Below are positions 34,532 to 45,776 of a DNA stretch of 64,000 nt, in pieces. This stretch comes from Cucumibacter marinus DSM 18995. Its GTDB lineage: Bacteria > Pseudomonadota > Alphaproteobacteria > Rhizobiales > Devosiaceae. How positions within the stretch are numbered: the stretch's first letter is position 1; each line of letters opens with the position of its first letter. Under the pieces are notes generated by a model. It worked only from the letters and a program-made list of their open reading frames with translations, was not told where the DNA came from and ran no database searches. The position numbers were made by a program, and so were the translations under genes. Location: contig NZ_AUCR01000010.1 of the NCBI RefSeq assembly GCF_000429865.1, positions 47,166-111,165 on the forward strand, read 5' to 3'.

Positions 34532-35373
34532 CCTTCAGGCTATTGTTTTTCATTTTCATCCTGTTGCCCTACACCGTCATTTTCTTGCCGGTGCAGATTC
34601 TGATCATCCTGTTGCGCCTGCCGGGCTGGAATGTGCTGCCGCGCGGCTTTCACAAGCTGTGCGCGCGTTTTCTCGGGCTCAAGATCACCATTGTCGGCAA
34701 GCCCTATACCGACAAGCCGAACCTCATCGTCTCCAACCACATTTCCTGGATGGATATCCCCGCCATCGGCGCATCGCTGCCCATGGCCTTTGTCGCCAAG
34801 TCCGACATCGCCAAATGGCCGATCGTGGGCTTCATGGCCGGGCTGCAAAAGACCATCTTCGTCAATCGCAAACGCCGCACCGATTCCGCGCGCACCTCCA
34901 GGGAAATGGGTCAGCGCCTCGCAAGGGGGGAAGCAGTGGTGCTGTTTGCCGAAGGCACCTCCGATATCGGCACCCATGTGCTGCCCTTCCGCTCGGCGCT
35001 GGTCGGGGCCACCCAGGAGGCCATGGCTTTTTCCGGCACCGAGGAGATGGTCATCCAGCCCATGACCATCGCCTATACGCGGCTCGACGGCATGCCGCTG
35101 GGGCGCACGGAGCGGTCCCTGATCGCCTGGGTCGGGGATATGGGGGTGATGGACAATCTCTTCGATATTCTCAATTCCGGCACCAAGGCCGTCACCATCG
35201 CCTTTGGCGAGCCGATCATCGTGACGCCTCAGACCAACCGCAAGGCGGTGACAAGGCTCGCCGAGATCAAGGTCCGCGAAATGCTGGTGGCGCTCAATCG
35301 CCACCGCCCGCTGCCGCCCGCCCATGGCGATCCGGTTGAGGCCATCGAGCCGCCTCAGAAGGCCGCCGAATAG
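34528..35373 (+). CDS. 1-acyl-sn-glycerol-3-phosphate acyltransferase family (PlsC/OlsA-like)
   Basis: 281 residues. An N-terminal membrane segment (about 4-30) is followed by the glycerolipid acyltransferase motifs: NHISWMD (His-x4-Asp), the substrate motif FAEGTSD, and PMTIAYTR. It acylates lysophosphatidic acid or, in rhizobia, lyso-ornithine lipid (OlsA). An OlsB-like gene 12 kb upstream makes the OlsA role plausible, but sequence cannot separate the two. It overlaps fur by 4 bp and is followed by miaB. Confidence 0.88.
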   Translation: MTFRLLFFIFILLPYTVIFLPVQILIILLRLPGWNVLPRGFHKLCARFLGLKITIVGKPYTDKPNLIVSNHISWMDIPAIGASLPMAFVAKSDIAKWPIVGFMAGLQKTIFVNRKRRTDSARTSREMGQRLARGEAVVLFAEGTSDIGTHVLPFRSALVGATQEAMAFSGTEEMVIQPMTIAYTRLDGMPLGRTERSLIAWVGDMGVMDNLFDILNSGTKAVTIAFGEPIIVTPQTNRKAVTRLAEIKVREMLVALNRHRPLPPAHGDPVEAIEPPQKAAE

Positions 35374-35461
35374 CCGTGATCCGGTCACCCCTTGGCGCGC
35401 CGGGGGCATTTGGTGTAGTCAGCGCGGGTTTCATCGGGCGGTGCGCCCGCAAGGATGAGTA

Positions 35462-36868
35462 ATGGCCGATACCCAGAGCCGTTCCGGGCCAGTCTCCGGA
35501 ACAGACAATGCGATGCCAGGCGATCAGGAGCCGAAAAAGCTCTTCATCAAGACCTATGGCTGCCAGATGAATGTCTATGACAGCGACCGCATGACCGATG
35601 CGCTCGCCGGCGCCGGCTATGCCATGTCCGAGACCGCTGACGAGGCCGATCTCATTGTCCTCAACACTTGCCATATCCGCGAAAAGGCCGCCGAAAAGGT
35701 CTATTCCGAGCTGGGCCGCCTGCGCATCCTGCAGGCCCAAAGAGCGGCTGAGGGCAAATCCACCATGATCGGGGTCGCCGGCTGCGTCGCCCAGGCCGAA
35801 GGCGAGGAGATCATCGCCCGCGCGCCCATGGTCGATCTGGTGTTCGGCCCGCAATCCTATCACCGCCTGCCCGACCTTCTGACCCGCGCAAAGGCCGGCC
35901 CGGTGGTCGAGACCGATTTCCCGGCCGAAGACAAGTTCGAGCACCTGCCCGCGCCCGCCAGGGAGGCGACGATTGCCAGGGGCGTCACCGCCTTCCTCAC
36001 CGTCCAGGAAGGCTGCGACAAGTTCTGCTCGTTCTGCGTGGTGCCCTATACCCGTGGCGCCGAAACCTCGCGCCCGGTTGCCCAGGTCGAAGCCGAAGCC
36101 CGCCAGCTCGTTGATGCCGGGGTGCGCGAGATCACGCTTCTGGGCCAGAACGTCAATGCCTATCACGGGCTCGACGGCACCGGCGAAACCGTGGGTCTGG
36201 CCGGGCTGGTGCGCCGTTTGTCGGAAATCGAGGGGCTCGAGCGCCTGCGCTACACCACTTCGCATCCGCGTGACATGGATGACGATCTGATCGCCGCCCA
36301 TGCCGAGCTCGACACCTTGATGCCCTATCTGCATTTGCCCGTGCAATCGGGGTCGGACGCGATCCTCAAATCCATGAATCGCCGCCACACGGCGGATGAT
36401 TATCTGAAGCTTCTCGAGCGCATCCGCGCCGCCCGGCCCGATATCGCCATGTCCGGCGATTTCATCGTCGGCTTTCCCGGCGAGACCGAGGCCGATTTCG
36501 AGGCGACCATGCAGATCGTGCGCGAGGTGCGCTACGCCTCCGCCTTCTCGTTCAAATATTCCCCGCGCCCCGGCACCCCGGGAGCCGAATTGACCGATCA
36601 GGTCCCCGAAGAAGTCAAGAACGAGCGCCTGCAGCGCCTCCAGGCGCTGATTGCGGACCAGCAGACCGCGTTCAATTCGGCCTGTGAAGGCCGCACCATG
36701 CCGGTTCTGTTCGAAAAGCGCGGCCGGGAACCCGGCCAGCTCGCCGGGCGTTCTCCCTACCTGCAGACCGTGCTGGTTGATACCGATTTGTCTCAAATTG
36801 GAACGATTTCGCAGGTTACGATCACCGGGGTCGGCAAAAATTCACTTTTTGGTAAGATTGTCACATAA
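35462..36868 (+). CDS. miaB: tRNA-2-methylthio-N6-dimethylallyladenosine synthase MiaB
   Basis: 468 residues. This radical-SAM methylthiotransferase makes ms2i6A37 in tRNA. The N-terminal cluster cysteines are in [22 protein letters not shown] and [11 protein letters not shown]. The radical-SAM motif is CDKFCSFC (Cys-x3-Cys-x2-Cys). A TRAM domain closes the C-terminus. It starts the miaB-phoH-ybeY-corC-lnt run, matching miaB-ybeZ-ybeY-ybeX-lnt of E. coli. Confidence 0.97.
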   Translation: MADTQSRSGPVSGTDNAMPGDQEPKKLFIKTYGCQMNVYDSDRMTDALAGAGYAMSETADEADLIVLNTCHIREKAAEKVYSELGRLRILQAQRAAEGKSTMIGVAGCVAQAEGEEIIARAPMVDLVFGPQSYHRLPDLLTRAKAGPVVETDFPAEDKFEHLPAPAREATIARGVTAFLTVQEGCDKFCSFCVVPYTRGAETSRPVAQVEAEARQLVDAGVREITLLGQNVNAYHGLDGTGETVGLAGLVRRLSEIEGLERLRYTTSHPRDMDDDLIAAHAELDTLMPYLHLPVQSGSDAILKSMNRRHTADDYLKLLERIRAARPDIAMSGDFIVGFPGETEADFEATMQIVREVRYASAFSFKYSPRPGTPGAELTDQVPEEVKNERLQRLQALIADQQTAFNSACEGRTMPVLFEKRGREPGQLAGRSPYLQTVLVDTDLSQIGTISQVTITGVGKNSLFGKIVT

Positions 36869-36927
36869 CAATCTTCCCAAGGATGCTAAGCGTTTGATGC
36901 AATGATCCGTCATTTGGAGCCCACCGC

Positions 36928-37947
36928 TTGACCGAGACTAGGTCCGCGCCTGGCGGCCGCCGCGAGGCCGCCCATCTGGAACTGGCTTTCGAAGACAACC
37001 GTCTTGTCTCCCAGCTTTACGGCGAATTCGACCAGAATCTTGCCCTTATCGAGCAGAAACTCGGCGTCGAGGCTGCCCCGCGCGGCAATCACGTCATGCT
37101 GCGCGGTCCCGCCAGCGGGGTCGATCAGGCCCGCCGCGTGCTCGAATCGCTTTACGACATGCTCGAGGAAGGCCGTTCGGTCGTCATCGGCGATGTCGAT
37201 GGAGTGATTCGCATGATCCTGACCGATGACAGCCAGCTGACGCTCCCCAGCTTCGAAAAGCGTGGCCGCGTGCGCATGGCCCAGATCGCCACCCGCAAAT
37301 CGACCATCGTCGCCCGTTCCCCGGCCCAGGATACCTATATCCGTGCCATGGACCGGTGCGAGCTCGTCTTCGGCACCGGCCCTGCGGGTACCGGCAAGAC
37401 CTATCTGGCGGTTGCCTATGCCGCGACCCTGCTCGAGCGCGGCGACATCAACCGCATCATACTTTCGCGCCCCGCGGTCGAGGCCGGCGAACGGCTCGGC
37501 TTCCTGCCCGGGGACATGAAGGAGAAGGTCGATCCCTATCTCCGCCCGCTCTATGACGCGCTTTACGACATGATGCAGCCCGAACATGTCGAGCGCTGCA
37601 TCGCTTCCGGCGTCATCGAGGTTGCCCCGCTCGCCTTCATGCGCGGGCGCACGCTCACCAATGCGGTGGTCATCCTCGACGAGGCGCAGAACACCACCTC
37701 GATGCAGATGAAGATGTTCCTCACCCGGCTGGGCGAAAACTCGAAAATGATTGTCACCGGGGATCCCAGCCAGATCGATTTGCCGCGCGGCCAGGTGTCC
37801 GGGCTTGTCGAAGCGCTCAAGATCCTGTCCGGCGTCGAGGGCATTCACATCACCAAGTTCACCGACAAGGACGTGGTGCGCCACGAACTGGTGGCCCGCA
37901 TCGTGCGCGCCTATGACGAAAAGGCCGGCGGCCCCGCCCCGCAATGA
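36928..37947 (+). CDS. phoH: PhoH-like ATPase (YbeZ)
   Basis: 339 residues. A KH-like N-terminal part is followed by a P-loop ATPase with Walker A GPAGTGKT and Walker B AVVILDEAQNTT, plus GDPSQIDLPRG as a helicase-like motif. PhoH/YbeZ works with YbeY in RNA metabolism and ribosome quality control; the precise activity is uncertain. The start is TTG 36928, with GGAG 10-13 bases upstream. It overlaps ybeY by 4 bp (ATGA). Confidence 0.94.
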   Translation: MTETRSAPGGRREAAHLELAFEDNRLVSQLYGEFDQNLALIEQKLGVEAAPRGNHVMLRGPASGVDQARRVLESLYDMLEEGRSVVIGDVDGVIRMILTDDSQLTLPSFEKRGRVRMAQIATRKSTIVARSPAQDTYIRAMDRCELVFGTGPAGTGKTYLAVAYAATLLERGDINRIILSRPAVEAGERLGFLPGDMKEKVDPYLRPLYDALYDMMQPEHVERCIASGVIEVAPLAFMRGRTLTNAVVILDEAQNTTSMQMKMFLTRLGENSKMIVTGDPSQIDLPRGQVSGLVEALKILSGVEGIHITKFTDKDVVRHELVARIVRAYDEKAGGPAPQ

Positions 37948-38447
37948 CCCCCGACCTTTCCATCGACATCACCATCGAGGCGGGCGACTGGCCCGCCGAT
38001 CTCGAGCCCTTGGCCGAGCGCGCGCTTCTCGCCGCGCTCGAGGGGTCGGGCCGTGCGCTGGCCGGTCCGGCAGAGATTTCTGTGCTTTTGACGACCGATG
38101 CCGCCCAGCGCGAATTGAACGCGCGTTGGCGCGAGATCGACAAGCCGACCAATGTGTTGAGCTTCCCCCAGATCGAGCCGGAAGACCCGGTCATGGGGCT
38201 TCTGGGCGATATTTCCCTCGCCATCGAGACCCTTGAGCGCGAGGCCGAAGAGCAGCAAAAACCCTTTGCCCATCATTTCGCCCATCTGCTGGTGCATGGC
38301 TTTCTGCACATACTGGGCTATGATCACATCGAAGACGATGAGGCCGAGGCCATGGAAGCGCGCGAGCGCACCATCCTTGCGCAACTGGACATTCCCGACC
38401 CTTATGACCATATGGGGGTCAACGATCTGGAGGGCGCGTCCGGCTGA
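37944..38447 (+). CDS. ybeY: Endoribonuclease/rRNA maturation factor YbeY
   Basis: 167 residues. The zinc motif HGFLHILGYDH (His-x3-His-x5-His) is intact, and INKPTNVLSFP-like IDKPTNVLSFPQIEPED precedes it. YbeY is a metal-dependent RNase in 16S rRNA 3'-end maturation and 70S quality control. The start overlaps phoH, so coupling with the PhoH ATPase is expected. Confidence 0.96.
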   Translation: MTPDLSIDITIEAGDWPADLEPLAERALLAALEGSGRALAGPAEISVLLTTDAAQRELNARWREIDKPTNVLSFPQIEPEDPVMGLLGDISLAIETLEREAEEQQKPFAHHFAHLLVHGFLHILGYDHIEDDEAEAMEARERTILAQLDIPDPYDHMGVNDLEGASG

Positions 38448-38529
38448 CTGGGCGGCGAAACCGCCGGTCCAAGCGGGCCGGACCGATTAATCGAGGAGAG
38501 ATCGGGCTGTTCCATCAGCCCCTTTTGAG

Positions 38530-39699
38530 ATGAACGACAAAGACCAATCTAGCGCCGCGGCGTCCCGGCCGCATCGCCCCGAGGGCGACCACGCACTCTC
38601 CGCCAACGGCATGAAACCGGGTTTATGGACCCGTTTGAAGGCCCTATTCACCCGCCGTTCGGCTTCCCTTCGCGACGATCTTCACGAAGCCTTGCGTGAT
38701 GAATCCGTCAATGGCGACGACATGTTCTCCGCCGGCGAACGCTCGCTGATCCAGAACGTTCTCAAGCTCTCCCAGGTCCGCGTCGATGATGTCATGGTGC
38801 CCCGCGCCGATATCGAGGCGGTCGATATCGCCGATTCGGTCGCCCATCTGGTGGACGAGTTCCGCCGTGCCGAGCATTCGCGCCTGCCGGTCTTTGAAGA
38901 CAATCTCGACCGCATTGTCGGCATGGTCCATATCAAGGACCTCGTCGCCAAGCTGTCCGAGCCCGCCCCCCAGAACAGCGCGTCCGGCCTGCCGGTCAGG
39001 CTGCGCTCCTCGGTGCTCAAATCCCGCATCGGCCGCGCCGACCTCATCCGCAAGGTGCTTTACGTGCCGCCCTCCATGCCGGTGTCCGATCTTTTGCAGT
39101 CCATGCAGGCGACCCGGGTGCATATGGCGATCGTCGTCGATGAATATGGCGGCACCGACGGGCTCGTGACCATCGAGGACCTGCTCGAAACCGTTGTCGG
39201 CGACATCGAGGACGAGCATGACGAGGACGATGCCGATCTGGTGCGCCAGATCGCCGATGGCGTCTATATGGCCGATGCCCGTGTCGAGCTCGATGCGCTG
39301 GCCGAGATGATCGGCCCGCCTTTCGATCCGGGCCGCCATGGCGATGAAGTCGACACGCTTGGCGGGCTGCTGTTCAACCTGCTCGGCCGCGTCCCGGTAC
39401 GGGGCGAAGTGATCTCGCGTCTGCGCGGGTTCGAGTTCGAAGTCGTTCAGGCCGACCCGCGCCGCATCAAGAAGGTCAAGATCACCCGCCGCCGCCGCAG
39501 CCGCGCGGCCCCGCGCGGGACCGAGGCACCCGCTGCCGGCGAGGGGCCGCCCCCAGGCCCCGTGTCAGACCGCCCCGTGTCAGAACGCCCTGTGTCAGAC
39601 CGCCCTGCTTCGCAGCGGACTGGCACCGAACGGCCGGTTCAGGACCGTCCGGCGTCCAGCGAGCCAAACCGCGAATCCGAGCGCAGTGCCGCCGAATAG
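38530..39699 (+). CDS. CorC/YbeX family protein (CBS pair, HlyC/CorC domain)
   Basis: 389 residues. There is no transmembrane DUF21 domain, so this is the soluble YbeX/CorC type. A CBS pair covers about 80-205 ([36 protein letters not shown]) and the CorC_HlyC domain about 215-320. YbeX-type proteins are linked to magnesium/cobalt homeostasis and ribosome function. The C-terminal 65 residues are unusual: basic, then Pro/Arg/Ser-rich with 5-residue repeats ([10 protein letters not shown]) encoded by a 15-bp tandem repeat. The gene sits between ybeY and lnt, as ybeX does in E. coli. Confidence 0.9.
   Translation: MNDKDQSSAAASRPHRPEGDHALSANGMKPGLWTRLKALFTRRSASLRDDLHEALRDESVNGDDMFSAGERSLIQNVLKLSQVRVDDVMVPRADIEAVDIADSVAHLVDEFRRAEHSRLPVFEDNLDRIVGMVHIKDLVAKLSEPAPQNSASGLPVRLRSSVLKSRIGRADLIRKVLYVPPSMPVSDLLQSMQATRVHMAIVVDEYGGTDGLVTIEDLLETVVGDIEDEHDEDDADLVRQIADGVYMADARVELDALAEMIGPPFDPGRHGDEVDTLGGLLFNLLGRVPVRGEVISRLRGFEFEVVQADPRRIKKVKITRRRRSRAAPRGTEAPAAGEGPPPGPVSDRPVSERPVSDRPASQRTGTERPVQDRPASSEPNRESERSAAE
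39561..39605 (+). repeat. 15-bp tandem repeat in the corC-like gene
   Basis: Three in-frame copies of CGTGTCAGACCGCCC (39561-39575, 39576-39590, 39591-39605), each differing by a base or two and encoding Val-Ser-(Asp/Glu)-Arg-Pro. Diverged copies continue to about 39660. Such a repeat can change copy number by slippage without breaking the frame. Confidence 0.8.
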
Positions 39700-39789
39700 A
39701 CCCCGTGCCGCCGGGGCTTGACCCCGGCGCGCCAACGCGCGACCAATCTTGCGCCTGAGATTGCAATCGATCACCGGAGTCGCCCGCGC

Positions 39790-41403
39790 GTGACCGCCAT
39801 CGCTCATTCTATCATGCTGACCGATGGCTGGCGGCGGCTGCTCATTGCGCTTTTGGCTGGCCTTGTTTCTGCGGCCGCCATGCCGCCCTTCTTCATCCTG
39901 CCCGGCCTGTTCCTCGGCATGACCCTTCTGGTCTGGCTGATCGATGGCATGCCGCGGCCGTCCCGCCGCCGCCTGCCCTTTGCCGCTTTCGGCACGGGGT
40001 GGGCCTTCGGCTTCGGCTATTTCATTGCCTCCCTGCACTGGATCGGCACCGCCTTTTTCGTCGATCCGGCATTGACCGGCTGGCTCGCACCCGCCGCCAT
40101 CATTGCCCTGCCGGCGATTCTCGCCCTGTTCTTCGGGGCGGGCACGGCGCTGGCCCATTTGCTCTGGAGCGATGGCGGCCATCGGGTGCTGGCGCTGGCC
40201 GGCGCCCTGTCCCTCACCGAATATCTGCGCGGGCATATCCTTACCGGATTCCCCTGGAACCTGCCCGGCTATGCCCTCACCGGTGCGCCCCAGCTGATGC
40301 AGGGCGCGGCCTTTATCGGGGTCTATGGGCTCACCTTCGTGGCGTTGGCGATTGCCGCCACCCCGGCGTTGTTATGGCCGGCCAGCGGCCAGCCGGTGTG
40401 GCGCCGCGCCACCCCGCTTGTCACCGGTTTGCTGGCGCTTGCGCTCGGGGTTGGCGGCGGTCAACTCCGGCTCGACATGACCAGCCTCGAGATCCGGCCC
40501 GATATGCGCCTGCGCCTGGTGCAGCCCAATATCGCGCAGGAGGACAAGTGGCGCCCCGGCAATGAGGAGTTCATCCTCGCCCGCTTCCTCGATCTCTCCG
40601 CCATGCGCACCACGCCCGACAATCCCGGGCTGATTGCCGCGACCCATCTGATCTGGCCTGAATCCGCCTTTCCCTTCCTGGTCGCCGAGCACCCCAATGC
40701 GCTGGCACGGATCGCCCGGCTCCTGCCGCCCGGCACCACCCTGATCACCGGCGCCGCGCGCGAAGAGGTGGCCACCTCCTTCACCGGCGACGAGGCAACC
40801 GGTGTTCTCAACTCGATCCTTGCGATTTCCGATCAGGGCGAGATCACTGCGACCTATGACAAGCTGCGCCTTGTGCCGTTCGGCGAATTCCTGCCCTTCA
40901 GGCCCGTGTTCGCGGCGCTCGGCTTTTCCGAGCTCGTCGCCAGCCAGTCGAGCTTCGCGCCCGGTGCAGGCACCGAGCGGGCCTTCGCCCCCGCCGGCAC
41001 GCCTCCGGTTCTGCCGCTGATCTGCTATGAGGCGATCTTCTCCGGCGATCTCGGCTCCAAGGCGGATAATGCCGAATGGATCCTGAATCTCACCAATGAC
41101 GCCTGGTTCACCGGTTCGATCGGCCCTGACCAGCACTTCCACCATGCCCGGTTGCGGGCGGTCGAGGAGGGATTGCCGCTGGTGCGCGTCGCCAATACCG
41201 GGGTGACCGCACTGGTCGATCCGCTCGGGCGGATCACTGCAAGATTATCCCCCGATGAATCGGGAGTGCTTGACGGTCAAATTAATAAACCTGTTAACAA
41301 AACTGCCTTTTCCCGCTATCGTGATGCACCCCTGTTGCTTATGCTTTTGGTCTCGGCCGCGATCGTTTTCCTGCGCAACAGGGCTGAACGATCGTCGCGC
41401 TAG
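39790..41403 (+). CDS. lnt: Apolipoprotein N-acyltransferase
   Basis: 537 residues. It adds the third acyl chain to the N-terminal Cys of lipoproteins in the inner membrane. The N-terminal half has about six to seven membrane helices, and the C-terminal half is a nitrilase-type domain with the catalytic triad: Glu in WPESAFPF, Lys in [15 protein letters not shown] and Cys in ICYEAIF. A final membrane helix ends the protein. I start at GTG 39790; ATG 39814 (MLTDGWRR) is an alternative. Last gene of the miaB-to-lnt run. Confidence 0.95.
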   Translation: MTAIAHSIMLTDGWRRLLIALLAGLVSAAAMPPFFILPGLFLGMTLLVWLIDGMPRPSRRRLPFAAFGTGWAFGFGYFIASLHWIGTAFFVDPALTGWLAPAAIIALPAILALFFGAGTALAHLLWSDGGHRVLALAGALSLTEYLRGHILTGFPWNLPGYALTGAPQLMQGAAFIGVYGLTFVALAIAATPALLWPASGQPVWRRATPLVTGLLALALGVGGGQLRLDMTSLEIRPDMRLRLVQPNIAQEDKWRPGNEEFILARFLDLSAMRTTPDNPGLIAATHLIWPESAFPFLVAEHPNALARIARLLPPGTTLITGAAREEVATSFTGDEATGVLNSILAISDQGEITATYDKLRLVPFGEFLPFRPVFAALGFSELVASQSSFAPGAGTERAFAPAGTPPVLPLICYEAIFSGDLGSKADNAEWILNLTNDAWFTGSIGPDQHFHHARLRAVEEGLPLVRVANTGVTALVDPLGRITARLSPDESGVLDGQINKPVNKTAFSRYRDAPLLLMLLVSAAIVFLRNRAERSSR

Positions 41404-41504
41404 AGCGTTTCAAGTGAACTGGCCCGGCGGCCGGCCTGCGTATCGCCGGACTGATCCGGTCTGATCGACGCCGAGCTGGCGGATGGAATTTGAGGGAAGC
41501 TAGC

Positions 41505-41894
41505 GTGCCGCGCACACCCAATCCCACCGACGTGATGGTCGGCACAAGGATCCGCAAGCGGCGCAAGGATCTCAATATGAGCCAGAGCGCTCTTGGCGCC
41601 GCGCTCGGCGTTTCTTTCCAGCAGATCCAGAAATACGAAAAGGGCGTCAACCGCATCACCGCCTCCAAGTTGAAGATGGCGGCGACGGTTCTGGGCGTGC
41701 CCACCAGCTATTTTCTCGACAAGGTCGAGCACGCCAATGGCGGCTTTGCCGATACCGATCAGAGCGCGCTCGATCCCGAAACCGGCGATATCGCGCGGCT
41801 GGTCAACGCCATGGAGCGGATTGCCGATCCGGACACCCGCAGGTCCTTGATCGAACTGGCGGAAAAGCTCGCCGTCTCGAGCCGCCGGGAATAA
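41505..41894 (+). CDS. XRE family regulator, PraR/PhrR-like
   Basis: 129 residues. A Cro/C1-type helix-turn-helix covers about 12-68: IRKRRKDLNMSQSALGAALG, VSFQQIQKYEKGVNRITASKL. The NPTDVMVGTRIRKRR start and the QQIQKYEKG recognition helix closely resemble rhizobial PraR/PhrR, an autoregulated repressor tied to quorum sensing and biofilm genes, usually found beside metK. The GTG at 41505 follows GAGGGAAGC. A perfect inverted repeat lies between it and metK and may be its operator. Confidence 0.85.
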   Translation: MPRTPNPTDVMVGTRIRKRRKDLNMSQSALGAALGVSFQQIQKYEKGVNRITASKLKMAATVLGVPTSYFLDKVEHANGGFADTDQSALDPETGDIARLVNAMERIADPDTRRSLIELAEKLAVSSRRE

Positions 41895-41920
41895 AGTTCG
41901 GGCCGCAATCTGGCGCGGCC

Positions 41921-41950
41921 GACGGATATAACACTTGCTTTATATCCGTC
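41921..41950. promoter_or_regulatory. 11-bp inverted repeat between the XRE gene and metK
   Basis: GACGGATATAA (41921-41931) pairs exactly with TTATATCCGTC (41940-41950) around CACTTGCT. It is AT-rich for this genome and lies 91 bp before metK. It could be an operator (the neighbouring XRE protein is a candidate), part of the metK promoter or a transcript hairpin. No T-run follows. Confidence 0.45.
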
Positions 41951-42040
41951 TTGACCTGACCCGGCGCGGCTGGCACAAACGCAGCCCCGGGGGCCCGCTG
42001 GGGCGGTCCCGATTCCATTATTGCTTGCGGGGGTGCCGAC

Positions 42041-43295
<1,255 letters not shown>

Positions 43296-43306
<11 letters not shown>

Positions 43307-43667
43307 ATGTAGCACCCGCGAGATAGGCGGCGCCGGCAGCCCCGGCGCCCCAGATCAGGCTTTGTGACAAGGGATTGTCGAATTCATAGGCCGGATGCTT
43401 CCGGTAGATGAAATGCAGCCCCACATGCACCACGCAGGACCCGGCGATCAGCAACCGGGAGAGGGCGGCGGTGCCCGCTTCCGCGTGATAGCCGCCCCAC
43501 AGCGCCAGCCATATGAGCGGCACATGCGCTAGCACGAAGACCGCAAAACCGGCCTTCTCAGGCAGAAAGGCGGTCAGCGGCAGCACCCGCCATTCATGGC
43601 GCGCCACCGCATCGATTTCATGGGTCACGATCAGCGCCACGCTAAGCGTAAACACGGTCTCCAGCAT
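43296..43667 (-). CDS. Small membrane protein, DUF6713-like
   Basis: 123 residues with four hydrophobic segments. The N-terminus [23 protein letters not shown] has the HE(I/L)DA...EWR pattern of a small membrane-protein family that I believe is DUF6713; function unknown. The second of two adjacent ATGs (43667) has better spacing to GGGAGGG. It faces metK, overlapping it by 11 bp, and is divergent from trmB. Confidence 0.7.
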
Positions 43668-43773
43668 CATCCCCTCCCGCCCGAATCGGCGCAGAGTATT
43701 ACGGTCGGGCTTGAGCCTAACAAGCGGCTTGGGTATTGAGCCCGCGTTCATGGACCCAAGGGGCAACACACGC

Positions 43774-44487
43774 ATGACCGACAAGCGCGCGACCCGCGGC
43801 TTCTACGACCCAGACAAACCGCGCGCCTTTTTCGGCCGCCGCGCCGGTCATCGCCTGCATGAAGGGCAGGAGGCGCTGATGCGCGACCTGTTGCCCGAAC
43901 TGGCGGTCAGCCTCGATGACGCCCCGCTCACCGGCGAGGCCCTGTTCGGCAACGACCATGCGGTCTGGCTCGAAATCGGTTATGGCGGCGGCGAGCATCT
44001 GGCGCGGCAGGCCGGCCTGCAGCCCGAGGTCAACTTCATCGGCTGTGAGGTCTTTACCGGCGGCATCGGCAAGATGCTCACCGCGATCCGGGATCAGGAT
44101 CTTTCCAATGTCCGGCTCCACACCGAGGATGCCCTGCCGCTTCTCCTGGCCATGCAGCCGGGCATGCTCTCGGGGGCCTTCCTGCTCTATCCCGATCCCT
44201 GGCCCAAGCGCCGCCACCACAAGCGCCGCTTTGTCTCCCCGCAATCCCTTGATGCCCTCGCCGCTGCGCTCAAACCGGGCGCCGAATTCCGCTTCGCTAC
44301 CGATATCGAGGACTATGCCGATTGGACCCTGGCCCACATCCTCGATCATCCGGATTTCACTTGGGCCGCGCCCGAATCGGGCCGCTGGCACGAACCCTTC
44401 CCGGGCTGGAAACCGACCCGCTATGAAATGAAGGCGCGGCGCGAAGGCCGCAACAAGTCCTGGTATCTGACTTTCAGCCGTAAATGA
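43774..44487 (+). CDS. trmB: tRNA (guanine-N7-)-methyltransferase
   Basis: 237 residues. It methylates G46 in tRNA with SAM. The SAM motif is WLEIGYGGGEHLARQA, and the family motif is LLYPDPWPKRRHHKRRFV, with the catalytic Asp. FATDIEDYADWTL and PTRYEMKARREG follow. ATG 43774 is used; ATG 43750 is also in frame. It lies between metK and the rimP-nusA operon, as in other Rhizobiales. Confidence 0.96.
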   Translation: MTDKRATRGFYDPDKPRAFFGRRAGHRLHEGQEALMRDLLPELAVSLDDAPLTGEALFGNDHAVWLEIGYGGGEHLARQAGLQPEVNFIGCEVFTGGIGKMLTAIRDQDLSNVRLHTEDALPLLLAMQPGMLSGAFLLYPDPWPKRRHHKRRFVSPQSLDALAAALKPGAEFRFATDIEDYADWTLAHILDHPDFTWAAPESGRWHEPFPGWKPTRYEMKARREGRNKSWYLTFSRK

Positions 44488-44562
44488 TCGCCCCGATATT
44501 TCGGTTGATTGCGGGCTCGATTCTGATCGCCTAGCGTCTCCCCTTGCACAAGGGGAGACCAC

Positions 44563-44958
44563 ATGACCGGAACCGAGGAATTCGAGGCCTTCAGGGCCGC
44601 CATCGACGCGAAATACCGGCTTCATGAACGCGCTTTTGAGGACAAGGACCCCGAACCTGTTCTGACCCGGTTTTTCACGCCGGATGCACTGTGGGAATAT
44701 CACGGTTATCCCCGCCATGAAGGCCGCGAGGCACTGCGCGGCCTGTTCGAGGAAGTCGTGCAAAAAGATAGGGTTGAGGTTATCCCGATTCGCTCCTGGG
44801 TCGCCGGTGACGCCGGCTGGGACTTCACCGACTACCGCGTGACCCCCCGTGATCCCGACGAACCGGGCTGGACCTTCCGCCAGATGTTCTACTGGGTCCG
44901 GATCGAGGGCGACTGGCTGGTCAATGCCTGTATCGGCTTCACCCTGCCCGAGGGCTGA
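44563..44958 (+). CDS. SnoaL/NTF2-like fold protein
   Basis: 131 residues with the layout of an NTF2-like cone: an N-terminal helix (FRAAIDAKYRLHERAFEDKD), VLTRFFTPDALWEYHGYPRHEGREALRG, and a C-terminal sheet ending RIEGDWLVNACIGF. SnoaL-like proteins include polyketide cyclases, ketosteroid isomerases and many of unknown function. It is followed 63 bp later by a flavin reductase-like gene, and the two might work together. Confidence 0.75.
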   Translation: MTGTEEFEAFRAAIDAKYRLHERAFEDKDPEPVLTRFFTPDALWEYHGYPRHEGREALRGLFEEVVQKDRVEVIPIRSWVAGDAGWDFTDYRVTPRDPDEPGWTFRQMFYWVRIEGDWLVNACIGFTLPEG

Positions 44959-45021
44959 AACCCTTCGTTTCAGGGCGTAACCGGCCCGGGAACTTTTCGC
45001 ACCGCCATGCGTCTTCAGGGC

Positions 45022-45690
45022 ATGACACACACCGTCGAAATCCTTGAAGCCAGCCCCGTCACCCACAATGTCCGCCGCCTGCGCGTCGAAAAGCCCGATG
45101 GCTACCGGTTTACCCCCGGCCAGGCGACGCTTGTCGGCATCGACCGCGATGGCTGGCGCGAGGAGCGCCATCCCTTCACCTTCACCTCGCTCAATGAGTG
45201 GGACGATCTGGAATTCACCATCAAGATCTACCCCGATCATGACGGTCTCACCGCCCGGATCGGTGAGCTTGCCGCCGGGGACCGCCTGATTCTCGAAGAC
45301 CCCTGGGGCACGATCAATTACAAGGGCCCCGGCACCTTCATCGCCGGCGGCGCGGGCGTCACGCCCTTCATCGCCATCCTGCGCGCCCGCAATGCTGAAG
45401 GCGGGCTGGCCGGCCACAGGCTGATCTTCGCCAACAAGACCGAGCGTGACATCATCCTGCGTGAGGAATTCGAGGCCATGCCCGGGCTCGAATGCGTCTG
45501 GGTCGTGACCGATGACGACAGCGCGCCCGAGCACATGCAGGGCTTTGTCGACCGCGATTTCCTCAAGCGCCATGTCGAAGACAACACCCAGAACTTCTAT
45601 GTCTGCGGGCCCGACGATATGGTCGACGACATCAAGTCGATCCTTACCGAGATGGGGGCCGAGCCAGACGCACTGACCTTCGAGGAATAG
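45022..45690 (+). CDS. Ferredoxin/flavodoxin-NADP reductase-like FAD oxidoreductase
   Basis: 222 residues. The FAD-binding barrel (about 1-100) has HPFTFTSLNEWDD, where family members carry RxY(S/T). The NAD(P)-binding half has IAGGAGVTPFIAILR and ends with NFYVCGPDDMVDDIK. It moves electrons between NAD(P)H and a small acceptor; no 2Fe-2S motif is present, so the acceptor is a separate protein or dye-like compound. I prefer ATG 45022 to ATG 45007 by analogy with homologues. It precedes the rimP promoter. Confidence 0.85.
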   Translation: MTHTVEILEASPVTHNVRRLRVEKPDGYRFTPGQATLVGIDRDGWREERHPFTFTSLNEWDDLEFTIKIYPDHDGLTARIGELAAGDRLILEDPWGTINYKGPGTFIAGGAGVTPFIAILRARNAEGGLAGHRLIFANKTERDIILREEFEAMPGLECVWVVTDDDSAPEHMQGFVDRDFLKRHVEDNTQNFYVCGPDDMVDDIKSILTEMGAEPDALTFEE

Positions 45691-45721
45691 GTCTGTTGGA
45701 AGCCGCCGTGATTCCGCCCCC

Positions 45722-45750
45722 TTGCGGGCAAACCGGATCGGGTTTATATA
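45722..45750 (+). promoter_or_regulatory. Putative promoter of the rimP-nusA-infB operon
   Basis: TTGCGG (45722-45727) and TATATA (45745-45750) with a 17-bp spacer. Transcription would start near 45757 and meet the leader terminator at 45777-45808. The -35 match is partial. Confidence 0.5.
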
Positions 45751-45776
45751 GTCCCCAACATCTCAGGGTTAACCGG

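Noticed and set aside
41895..42040. SAM riboswitch before metK
   Set aside because: I looked for SAM-II and SAM/SAH consensus blocks in this leader and found none; only an inverted repeat is present. A covariance search could overturn this.
44989..45013. EcfG-type general stress promoter (GGAAC-N16-CGTC) before the flavin reductase
   Set aside because: The second element is off by one base, and the implied start site would fall almost on the start codon.
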